From Tannerella sp. (GTDB lineage: Bacteria; Bacteroidota; Bacteroidia; Bacteroidales; Tannerellaceae): DNA of 5,874 nucleotides. The notes under the pieces were generated by a model. That model searched no databases. It was not told where the DNA came from and saw only the letters and a list, made by a program, of their open reading frames with translations. Positions 1 through 5,811 of the stretch are shown here, one piece after another; position 1 is the first letter of the stretch; each line of letters starts with the position of its first letter. The stretch spans positions 1-5,874 of the forward strand of contig JAITHS010000041.1 in the NCBI GenBank assembly GCA_031279875.1. Direction: 5' to 3'. The translations under genes and the position numbers were made by a program.

Positions 1-1
1 G

Positions 2-304
2 TTTTTGCCGGAGTTTATCGAAAGCGTGGCAGGCGGTACGGATACACAATTGCTGTCGATTATCAGTGCTTATTCGCTTACCAACTTTGTGCCTGCCGAC
101 AGCCTGATAATGTTTCACAGTGAGGCTGATGCCTGGGTGCCGGTACGGAATACTCTCAATACTTACGATAAGATGAAAGCAGCAAATGCCCCTGTTCGCA
201 AAGATATTTTGCCGCTATCGGCAGGTCAAAGCCATCAAGACGCAGCAGAAACATTTTTCCTGTCGGTGTTGATGAATATATTATTGACGGGAGTAATCAA
301 TTGA
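2..304 (+). CDS. alpha/beta-hydrolase, C-terminal part (gene cut by the window's left edge)
   Basis: This is the last 100 or so residues of a protein whose start lies before the window; the reading frame is open to the first base, and the TTG at 5-7 is not a credible start. The segment reads like the end of an alpha/beta-hydrolase (lipase or esterase type). A strand and loop reading IMFHSEADAWVPV (from about 35 residues into the visible part) is the usual place for the catalytic acid, here the Asp in EADAWVP. The later GQSHQDAAETFF has a His placed as the catalytic His before the last helix. The nucleophile Ser would be upstream and is not visible. The stop TGA is at 302-304. It converges on the minus-strand operon and shares the repeat-rich region 305-561 with it. 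The substrate cannot be told. The hydrolase fold is fairly sure; anything narrower is inference. Confidence 0.72.
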   Translation, partial: FLPEFIESVAGGTDTQLLSIISAYSLTNFVPADSLIMFHSEADAWVPVRNTLNTYDKMKAANAPVRKDILPLSAGQSHQDAAETFFLSVLMNILLTGVIN

Positions 305-313
305 AGAATTACG

Positions 314-438
314 GGACAAGGCATTCGTCATTGGATAATGCAGAAAGCAGAAGGCAGAAAGCAGAAGGCAGAAAGTACCACGTCATTACCTATCGTTTGG
401 TTGTATCATTACTGCTCGCAATGACGAATGCCATGTCC
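314..438. repeat. 125-bp MITE-like element with 20-bp inverted arms
   Basis: The left arm (314-333) and right arm (419-438) are inverted copies matching at 19 of 20 positions; the inner 14 bases, GGCATTCGTCATTG at 320-333 and its complement at 419-432, are perfect. Two bases outside each arm lies the same pentamer AATTA (307-311 and 441-445), which could be a target-site duplication. The interior holds a heptamer array and another CGTCATT (381-387). There is no open reading frame, so if mobile it is non-autonomous. CGTCATTGCGAGC (complement of the right arm's inner edge) resembles the start of dispersed intergenic repeats I recall from many bacterial genomes, but this is from memory. It could instead fold as a long-loop hairpin ending transcription of the two convergent units. 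Confidence 0.55.
341..375. repeat. heptamer tandem array, CAGAAAG/CAGAAGG, five units
   Basis: Five 7-bp units run without interruption and alternate strictly at one base: CAGAAAG, CAGAAGG, CAGAAAG, CAGAAGG, CAGAAAG, giving a 14-bp super-period. It sits in non-coding DNA inside the 125-bp inverted-repeat element. It resembles the short tandemly repeated repetitive (STRR) heptamers first described in cyanobacteria. Function unknown. Confidence 0.9.
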
Positions 439-508
439 ATAATTATAAGCGGCAATAGTTAAATTTTGTTAAGCGCAAGTACAATCGCCCTCTGATGCTA
501 TTTAAACC

Positions 509-545
509 AAACCGCTTGCAGGGTTTAAAACCACTGCAAGGGTTT
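509..545. repeat. imperfect palindromic element, copy A (intergenic)
   Basis: A 37-bp sequence that folds on itself as AAACC-g-CTTGCAG-GGTTT paired with AAACC-a-CTGCAAG-GGTTT: three stem blocks of 5, 7 and 4-5 pairs with one unpaired base on each side and a loop of about three bases. It begins 16 bp beyond the stop codon of the GNAT gene. A second copy lies inside that gene at 1051-1088 in the same orientation; the two are identical except at the loop. It could act as an RNA hairpin at the 3' end of the operon transcript, but it has no following U-run in the direction of the operon, so I do not call it an intrinsic terminator. Confidence 0.85.
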
Positions 546-561
546 TGGGTACCGTCTCTCT

Positions 562-1476
562 TTATTCGAGCATCAGGGCGACATGGAGGGTGGAAAGGCG
601 ATTTGTGAGATTGGGATCGAGACTTTTGATGAGAGCGGCGGAGGAGGTGGTGGGAGCGGCGGCGGCGGTGTCGTGGGGCGGCAAATGAATTAGTGCAGAA
701 GTACAGTTGTAGAGGATCATAAGGCTGTTGATGATGTATTCGGTATGGTGTTTTTCTTCGGTAAGGATGTCGCGTATGAGCAGAGTGTTGTCGGGCTGCG
801 GAGATACGAAGGCGATAGACACGGGTTGGTTGTTGATAAGGGTGATGAAAGCGTTTCCGCCGTCGAGTTTGAGGTATCGGATGATGGTTTCAAAGTCGGC
901 GGCGTTGTGGAGTATGGCGGCCGGTCGTTGGCGTTGAAGGCGGTCGAAAAAGGCGAAATCTGCAGAAGTGGATACGCGGATTGTCCCCTCGTCTCGTAAT
1001 TTGTAATTCGTAATTTGTAATTGCTCCGACGTCCCCTCGTTCCCTTGTTCAAACCGCTTGCAGGGTTCTGAAACCACTGCAAGGGTTTGTCCCCTTAATT
1101 CGTATCCGAGTGATCGGTACATATCGGCCAGCGATTGTGATGCGGGAATGAGCAATATTGCTTTGTAGCGGCGTTGGCGACAGATATTTTCGGCTTCGTT
1201 GAGGAGAGATGTCATGTAACCTTTGTGGCGAAAGTCCGGCATTGTTGCTACGCCGCAGATGTAGGCGACGGGGTAGATGTGGCGGTCGATTTTGATTTCA
1301 TACGGTATGATATGGAGGGCAGAAACGATGATGTCGTTGTGTTTGATAAACAGTACGTTATCAGGCTGATAGACGCGCGTAAAAAAGAGGTCGATATAGT
1401 CGTCGGAATCTTGAAAAATTGTTTTCCAGAGGATTTTGAGTTGGCTTAAAACGTTATCTTCTTTTGATGGCGGCAT
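562..1476 (-). CDS. GNAT family N-acetyltransferase (Eis-like two-domain type) carrying a repeat-derived insertion
   Basis: A 304-residue protein starting at ATG (1474-1476) and ending with TAA. The N-terminal half is a GNAT domain: acetyl-CoA-binding motif A is VATMPDFRHKGYMTSLL (residues 76-92, with R83-H-K-G-Y87 as the pyrophosphate loop), followed by LLIPASQSLADMYRSLGYE (108-126), the motif B region. Residues 170-304 fit the second domain of Eis-like acetyltransferases, and the ending LMLE is usual for related Bacteroidetes proteins as I recall them. The acceptor substrate is unknown. Residues about 130-165 are odd: they are encoded by a palindromic repeat (130-142) and a heptamer array (152-161) placed just after motif B, where family members should continue directly. 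Residues 267-283 are Ala/Thr/Pro-rich low complexity. The start overlaps the 3' end of the upstream gene by 23 bp, which suggests translational coupling. It is the last gene of the operon. Confidence 0.85.
   Translation of the reverse strand: MPPSKEDNVLSQLKILWKTIFQDSDDYIDLFFTRVYQPDNVLFIKHNDIIVSALHIIPYEIKIDRHIYPVAYICGVATMPDFRHKGYMTSLLNEAENICRQRRYKAILLIPASQSLADMYRSLGYELRGQTLAVVSEPCKRFEQGNEGTSEQLQITNYKLRDEGTIRVSTSADFAFFDRLQRQRPAAILHNAADFETIIRYLKLDGGNAFITLINNQPVSIAFVSPQPDNTLLIRDILTEEKHHTEYIINSLMILYNCTSALIHLPPHDTAAAAPTTSSAALIKSLDPNLTNRLSTLHVALMLE
983..1040. repeat. 10-bp direct repeat GTCCCCTCGT flanking the heptamer array inside the GNAT gene
   Basis: GTCCCCTCGT occurs at 983-992 and 1031-1040, exactly 48 bp (16 codons) apart, so both copies are read in the same frame and give DEGT and NEGT. 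A shorter form, GTCCCCT, occurs again at 1089-1095, directly beside the palindrome. The layout is what an in-frame insertion or duplication with a 10-bp target repeat would leave. Confidence 0.85.
995..1022. repeat. heptamer tandem array, CGTAATT/TGTAATT, four units, within coding sequence
   Basis: Four 7-bp units alternate at the first base: CGTAATT, TGTAATT, CGTAATT, TGTAATT (14-bp period twice). On the minus strand it encodes residues 152-161 (QLQITNYKLR) of the GNAT protein. The composition is far more AT-rich than the surrounding gene. The complementary 12-mer AATTACGAATTA also occurs at 2349-2360, over the stop codon of the PHP gene. Confidence 0.9.
1051..1088. repeat. imperfect palindromic element, copy B (inside the GNAT gene)
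   Basis: A 38-bp near-duplicate of the element at 509-545, in the same orientation. The stem blocks AAACC, CTTGCAG, CTGCAAG and GGTTT are kept together with both single-base bulges; only the loop changes (TAA in copy A, CTGA in copy B). Here it is translated on the minus strand as residues 130-142, QTLAVVSEPCKRF, of the acetyltransferase. Confidence 0.9.
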
Positions 1477-2344
1477 TTTTTTCGAGTATTAAGGTCGGGT
1501 GGTAAGACAGTTTAGCTTGTCGGAGGCCGGGTATTCCGAGGTCTTCTTCGCGGTTGATATAGACGTATTTTTCGGGCAGTCGAGCGGCAAAATCTCTGTT
1601 GATAAGGCTAAAAACGCCTTCGTAAGCGATGTCGGCTTTTTCGACATGAATAGCAAAAGTATTGTTGTTGACGGGCGAGCCGTAAGTGAAAGCGACGATT
1701 TTGCCGTCAACGCGGATAGCGCCGCCGATGATGCCGAGTTGGTTGAAATGTTTCATTGCGTAGCACATCGCCTGTCGTTCGTGGGCGAGGTCGTCATGGT
1801 CGGCGGCGTCGTCATTGTCGGCAAACCATTTTTGTTCCACCGCCATGCACTCGTCGGTCATTTCGGCGTTGAGGTCGAGGTATTCGTAGTCGTAGAGTTT
1901 GACGAAACGGTTGATATGATTGCGTTTAGGCTGATATTTTTTGCCTGTAAGCGTTGCCAGGTCGGTACGGAGATAGATATAGTCGTAGTGAGCGCGGTCG
2001 TGGAGGCACGTAAAACTTTCGTTTAGTAAGGCTTGTATTTCGGGAGTAATGCCGAAAATCAGCAGAGGGAAGTTGTGTGCGGCGGCGTCGGCTTCGAGAT
2101 TTTTGATTAATACCGGTCGAAAAGTCTGTGTTACGGGAAACATGTATGCGAGGTGGCGATGACCTTTTTCATTAATATTGAAACGCAGATAAAGGACATC
2201 GTCGTCGATTGCAAATTCGCTCTCGTAAAGAAAACGCCAACTGCAAATGTTGGCAAAAGCAAAATCGCAGTTTTGATACGGCGAGTTGAGCGTGAATGCC
2301 GTGATTGCTTCACGGTCGGTTATTTCTATCGGACGAAACTTCAT
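1454..2344 (-). CDS. DUF2156 protein (phosphatidylglycerol lysyltransferase C-terminal-like, GNAT fold)
   Basis: A 296-residue protein from ATG (2342-2344) to TAA. It resembles the Bacteroidetes DUF2156 family, whose fold is the tandem-GNAT domain found at the C-terminus of aminoacyl-phosphatidylglycerol synthases (MprF type). Recognisable parts are the N-terminal SPYQNCDFAFANICSWRF (residues 21-38), the family segment GKKYQPKRNHINRFVK (134-149), and a second acyltransferase half with GGAIRVDGKIVAFTYGSPV (207-225) and YVYINREEDLGIPGLRQAK (260-278). There are no membrane segments, unlike full MprF, so lipid lysylation cannot be assumed; the real acyl donor and acceptor are unknown. It starts 6 bp after the PHP gene and its last 23 bp overlap the next acetyltransferase. 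I trust the family; the activity is inference. Confidence 0.85.
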   Translation of the reverse strand: MKFRPIEITDREAITAFTLNSPYQNCDFAFANICSWRFLYESEFAIDDDVLYLRFNINEKGHRHLAYMFPVTQTFRPVLIKNLEADAAAHNFPLLIFGITPEIQALLNESFTCLHDRAHYDYIYLRTDLATLTGKKYQPKRNHINRFVKLYDYEYLDLNAEMTDECMAVEQKWFADNDDAADHDDLAHERQAMCYAMKHFNQLGIIGGAIRVDGKIVAFTYGSPVNNNTFAIHVEKADIAYEGVFSLINRDFAARLPEKYVYINREEDLGIPGLRQAKLSYHPTLILEKNAAIKRR

Positions 2345-2350
2345 TAATAA

Positions 2351-3142
2351 TTACGAATTAAAAAGCTCCATGGCTGCATCGCGACCGTCGTTCACTAATG
2401 ATGTGTAATGGCAGTCGGAATTAACCATTACGGGTATATTCCTGCGTTTCAACTCTTTATAAGCGTCAACATGCGGAAATGTCCAGCCGTAACGTTGCAT
2501 ATACTTAGTATTGATTTCGACCGTAAGACCTTTTTCGGCAACCAAATCGAGCAGTTTGAGGAAAGGTTTTTGATACCATTCGGCATTAATATCGAAATCG
2601 GGGTGTCGGCTGCCGTTCATATAAATTTTGTCGATATGCCCTACTATGTCGAACCCTCCCGCTTCGACCATGCGCATCGAATTAGCGAAAAACTTTTCTG
2701 TCATCCTCCTTATACTGCCGCCGAAATGTTCATTCACATCCGTTTCAAAATCGCTGTACGGACCGTCGATACAACTCATATTAGCTTCCGTCAACGGCCC
2801 TCCGCATGGCATAAAATGCAGCGAGCCGATACGATAATCAAGCGGCAGTTGTCGGAAATACTCAATCGAAGCGTTGTAAGTATCATCAAGATAATCTATT
2901 TCGAGACCGAGATAAATCTTTATTCTGTTGCTGTATTTCTGTTTCAGGCGGTTGATTTCGGCTATATACAGCGGCATTTTTTCGGCATCCATATTCCAGA
3001 ACGTCTTGAAAGGCAATGGCGAATGAGACGAGAAACCGTAAGCAACAAAACCGGCATCAATAGCTGCTTTTACAAACTCTTCCGGCTCGCTGTGTCCGTC
3101 GCAAAAAGTGCAGTGGCTGTGGAAGTTACTGTTTCGTATCAC
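2351..3142 (-). CDS. PHP-domain phosphoesterase, histidinol-phosphatase (HisJ/HisK-like) family
   Basis: A 263-residue metal-dependent phosphoesterase of the polymerase-and-histidinol-phosphatase fold. The PHP metal ligands are all visible: H8-S-H10 in NFHSHCTFCDG, D15, H40 in GFSSHSPLPF, E81 in LGLEIDYL, H109 in GSLHFM, H169 in GHIDKIYMNG, and D243 and H245 in NSDCHY. Length and motif order fit histidinol-phosphatases (EC 3.1.3.15, dephosphorylating L-histidinol phosphate in histidine synthesis). No other his gene is present in the window, and Bacteroidales usually have a HisB with phosphatase activity, so another small phosphate ester is possible and I give no symbol. The start is GTG (3140-3142): the protease stop TAA lies in the same frame one codon upstream, so nothing earlier is possible, and the H8-x-H10 motif excludes any later start. 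This spacing suggests termination-reinitiation coupling. Confidence 0.88.
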   Translation of the reverse strand: MIRNSNFHSHCTFCDGHSEPEEFVKAAIDAGFVAYGFSSHSPLPFKTFWNMDAEKMPLYIAEINRLKQKYSNRIKIYLGLEIDYLDDTYNASIEYFRQLPLDYRIGSLHFMPCGGPLTEANMSCIDGPYSDFETDVNEHFGGSIRRMTEKFFANSMRMVEAGGFDIVGHIDKIYMNGSRHPDFDINAEWYQKPFLKLLDLVAEKGLTVEINTKYMQRYGWTFPHVDAYKELKRRNIPVMVNSDCHYTSLVNDGRDAAMELFNS

Positions 3143-3145
3143 AAC

Positions 3146-5683
3146 TTATTTTGGGTTCAATGCTTTGTCGATTTTAGATTCCAAATCAACCAGATGTGCA
3201 CGTTTGAGACCTGACGACGCCGGAATTGCCGCTTTAACGGAACGATGTAAATCAATCAACTGCAAGCGGGCTATGCCCTGTGCGTCGGAAGGCGCTGAAC
3301 CGGACGATGATATTACCATACCGTTAATCATAATCGTTGATGATGACGAGGGGCTGATGATACCGATAAGTGCGTCGGCGTATGCTTTTTGGAGATTGCG
3401 GCGATAGACGTCGATGTTGGCGCCTGACGACAGTTCCGACCAGATGCCGCGTTTGAGGTCGCGAAACATTTCATCGGCGGTGTAGGCTTTTTTGCCGTTG
3501 AGGGCTTCGTTACGCACTAATTTGTCGATCGTTGAGCGGCTTATGAGGCGTGTGAGCGGGCTGCGCTGCACGCTGCCGATGTAGGAAATAGGATTGATGT
3601 CGGCTTTCTCGATCAATTTTTTGTCAATAAGCCATGTCGGAGTGGCGAAAATATTTTCGTTGAGGAACTTAATGGCGTCGCGTTGCAGGTTTGCAGGAAC
3701 GAAATCGGCACTGTTACCGTCCTGTTCAACTGTTACGGGAGTGTGGTAAATGCCGCCGACATATTTGGCTACATGACCGGAATATCGTGCTAACTGGGAT
3801 ACTACCTCGCTGTATAATGAACGGGCGGCGGAGTAATCTTTATTGTCTTCGCGCGTCCAGTTGAGGATTTCGGGCATTATGCGTTTAAGATTTTTGATGC
3901 CGTAAGTGCTTGCGAGCATGGCATTGTCGCCAAGGTCTTCGCTTTGATAACGCGGGTCGTCGGGATCCACCTCAGTACCGAAGAGAAAGCGCGGGTCGGA
4001 TTTTAATTTGTTTATAACCAACTTGTTGTTATACGGCACTTCGTCTTCTGCGGTAGCAAACTGCGGCAGATAGCGGTATCCCCATTCGATAGACCATTCG
4101 TCATAGATGCCGATACGCGGGAAAAGTCCGCTGCGCGAGATATTGTCTTCCGGCTGGGCTATGTAGTTGAAGCGGGCATAATCCATAATCGACGGAGTAT
4201 GTCCGTTAGCTTCTACCCACGCTTTGTCGCGCAGTTTCTCGACGGGAACGGTTGCCGAAGAACCGAAATTGTGTCGTAATCCGAGCGTATGCCCAACTTC
4301 GTGAGAGGCTACGAAACGGATAAGTTGCCCCATCAGTTCGTCGTCAAAAAGCGGTTTGCGTGCTTGCGGGTCGCTTTGGCTTGCCTGTATCATATACCAG
4401 TTGTGGAGCAGGTTCATGATGTTATGATACCAGTTGATATGTGTTTCGAGTATTTCACCGCTGCGTGGGTCGTGGACGTGCGGCCCGCTGGCGTTAGGAA
4501 TGTCGGACGCTTTATAGACGATAGCGGAATGTCGGGCGTCTTCGATGCTCCATGTCGGATCGTCGGGCGCTTCGAGGCCGATGATAGCGTTTTTGAAACC
4601 GGCTTTTTCAAAGGCTTTTTGCCAGTCGTTGACGCCTTCGATGAGGTATGGAACCCATTTTTTCGGCGTCGCCGGATCGATGTAGATGACGATAGGTTTG
4701 ATTGGTTCGACTAACTCTCCTTTGAGGTATTTTTGCATGTCTTCGGGTTTGGGTTCGAGCCTCCAGCGGGTGATGCGGGATTTACGCTCTACTCCTTGCG
4801 GATTGGAATCGAAATCGGTGTATCCTACTGCGAAATAAGCTACTCGCGGATCAAAAAAGCGGGCTTTCATCGGCTCTTTGGGTAGCAGCAAGAGCGATGA
4901 GTTGAGTTCAAAAGTTATCGGCTCGCTGGTGAAATTGCTTGGCTGGGAACCTTGCGGAGGCGCTGTGCCGTAGGTTTTTACGGTGCGTATTTCAATATTA
5001 AGCGGGAATGTTTTTACGGTGTCGATATATGAGCGGTCGGAGAAAAATCCGCCTATGCCTTTGTATCTTTTCAGCGAAGCGTCGAAAGAGAGCGTCGAAT
5101 TGTCGGAATTGATAAATCCTGTAACGTCGATAACTGCCGAACGTTTCTTGGTGATTGTATCGACGTTCCACGCGGCTACATTGAAGGATGCTATAACGGG
5201 TTGAATATTAGAGTTTTTGACCGACAGAAACATATTTGTCGAATCATTTGCCTGCTCGATATATGATATTGTGCGCAGGAAAATTTTTTCTTCTCTTATC
5301 TCAAAACGAATAACTTCTTCGCCGATGTGGTCAACGGCATAGCCCGTAGCCTGCTTGTTGCGGCTTACAGGGGCTTTCGAGATGCGATTTACTATCAGTA
5401 TGTCGCGTCCGTAAATCGAATCGGGGATTTCAAAATAATACTTGTCTTTAACGTGATGTACTTTGAAGAAACCGGTGCCTGTAAATGCTTCTTTGGTAAT
5501 GACATCCTTATACGGTTTTGGGGCGTTAGGGTTGGGCGGCGTCGGCGGTTTCTGGTCGGCGGCGGGCGGTGCGACGGCAGTAGTTTTCTTTGCTGTCGGC
5601 TTGGTTTTCTTTTTGGGAAGATGCTGCGCATTGACGCAAACTATACCCAATACAAATAATAATAATAATGCAGCTCTTTTCAT
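3146..5683 (-). CDS. secreted zinc-dependent metalloprotease (DUF5118-DUF5117-DUF4953 architecture)
   Basis: An 845-residue exported protein. Residues 1-19 (MKRAALLLLFVLGIVCVNA) form a signal peptide with likely cleavage before Gln20; there is no proper lipobox around Cys16. A Lys/Pro-rich linker follows (about 20-57), then a DUF5118-like segment (about 58-105, with GFFKVHHVKDKYYFEIPD), a DUF5117-like beta-rich region (about 115-310) and the catalytic region. H461-E-V-G-H465-T-L-G-L-R-H471 is a complete metzincin zinc site (HExxHxxGxxH, encoded at 4271-4303), and M500 in SIMDY is a good Met-turn. All catalytic residues are present, so it should be active, probably periplasmic or secreted; the substrate is unknown. 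The frame is open upstream to a TTG at 5782, but that codon lies inside the promoter's TACCTTTG, so ATG at 5681-5683, which starts the signal peptide, is chosen. A Ser-rich stretch (about 777-797) precedes the C-terminal helices. First gene of the operon. Confidence 0.94.
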   Translation of the reverse strand: MKRAALLLLFVLGIVCVNAQHLPKKKTKPTAKKTTAVAPPAADQKPPTPPNPNAPKPYKDVITKEAFTGTGFFKVHHVKDKYYFEIPDSIYGRDILIVNRISKAPVSRNKQATGYAVDHIGEEVIRFEIREEKIFLRTISYIEQANDSTNMFLSVKNSNIQPVIASFNVAAWNVDTITKKRSAVIDVTGFINSDNSTLSFDASLKRYKGIGGFFSDRSYIDTVKTFPLNIEIRTVKTYGTAPPQGSQPSNFTSEPITFELNSSLLLLPKEPMKARFFDPRVAYFAVGYTDFDSNPQGVERKSRITRWRLEPKPEDMQKYLKGELVEPIKPIVIYIDPATPKKWVPYLIEGVNDWQKAFEKAGFKNAIIGLEAPDDPTWSIEDARHSAIVYKASDIPNASGPHVHDPRSGEILETHINWYHNIMNLLHNWYMIQASQSDPQARKPLFDDELMGQLIRFVASHEVGHTLGLRHNFGSSATVPVEKLRDKAWVEANGHTPSIMDYARFNYIAQPEDNISRSGLFPRIGIYDEWSIEWGYRYLPQFATAEDEVPYNNKLVINKLKSDPRFLFGTEVDPDDPRYQSEDLGDNAMLASTYGIKNLKRIMPEILNWTREDNKDYSAARSLYSEVVSQLARYSGHVAKYVGGIYHTPVTVEQDGNSADFVPANLQRDAIKFLNENIFATPTWLIDKKLIEKADINPISYIGSVQRSPLTRLISRSTIDKLVRNEALNGKKAYTADEMFRDLKRGIWSELSSGANIDVYRRNLQKAYADALIGIISPSSSSTIMINGMVISSSGSAPSDAQGIARLQLIDLHRSVKAAIPASSGLKRAHLVDLESKIDKALNPK

Positions 5684-5700
5684 CTTTGTCGATTTTATGG

Positions 5701-5752
5701 GCACCTCTAAAAATTCTTTTTTTCTTTGATTTCTCATACAAAGCAGAGGTGC
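5701..5752 (-). promoter_or_regulatory. 8-bp inverted repeat in the 5' leader of the protease operon
   Basis: GCACCTCT (5701-5708) and AGAGGTGC (5745-5752) are perfect inverted copies 36 bp apart, both within the predicted leader of about 90 nt. In the mRNA they would make a GC-containing stem ending 17 nt before the ATG, in an otherwise A/U-rich leader. Two direct copies of GCATGAAAA (5751-5759 and 5764-5772) lie beside it, close to the predicted transcription start. A role in translation or mRNA stability is possible but not shown. Confidence 0.4.
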
Positions 5753-5779
5753 ATGAAAACTTTGCATGAAAAATCGCCG

Positions 5780-5811
5780 CAAAGGTAATTCTTTTTTTTG
5801 ATATTTCCAAA
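5780..5811 (-). promoter_or_regulatory. Bacteroidetes-type sigma-ABfr promoter for the four-gene operon
   Basis: Read on the minus strand, the -7 element is TACCTTTG (5787 down to 5780), an exact match to TAnnTTTG, followed by the commonly seen CGGC. The -33 element TTTG is at 5811-5808, with a 20-nt spacer, inside the known 19-21 range for Bacteroidetes promoters. Transcription would begin near 5772-5775, leaving a leader of about 90 nt before the ATG at 5683. The leader has no Shine-Dalgarno sequence; the bases before the ATG are A-rich, as is usual in this phylum. Confidence 0.82.

Noticed and set aside
341..375. The tandem array considered as a CRISPR array
   Set aside because: The units are 7 bp with no spacers, and there are no cas genes nearby.
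509..545. The palindrome considered as an intrinsic terminator for the operon
   Set aside because: No run of T follows it in the operon's direction, and an almost identical copy lies inside a translated gene, where a terminator would be harmful.
639..686. The GC-rich low-complexity stretch in the GNAT gene considered as a frameshifted or foreign segment
   Set aside because: The frame continues normally to the family-typical LMLE end, so an Ala/Thr/Pro-rich loop is a sufficient explanation.
1499..2026. A 175-codon open frame on the plus strand opposite the DUF2156 gene
   Set aside because: Its protein is Val/Phe/Asp-rich with no domain character, and the opposite strand carries a well-supported family member.
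2351..3142. Assignment of the PHP protein as a proven histidine-biosynthesis enzyme
   Set aside because: The fold and ligands are clear, but no other his genes are in view and related PHP proteins act on other phosphate esters, so only the family is called.
2408..3214. A 268-codon open frame on the plus strand opposite the PHP gene
   Set aside because: It is entirely antisense to a gene with all PHP metal ligands, has no recognisable domain, and has no promoter or start context. It is a codon-bias shadow.
5684..5782. An N-terminal extension of the metalloprotease beginning at TTG 5782
   Set aside because: The TTG is part of the predicted -7 promoter element, so it would not be transcribed, and the extension would bury the signal peptide that starts at the ATG at 5683.
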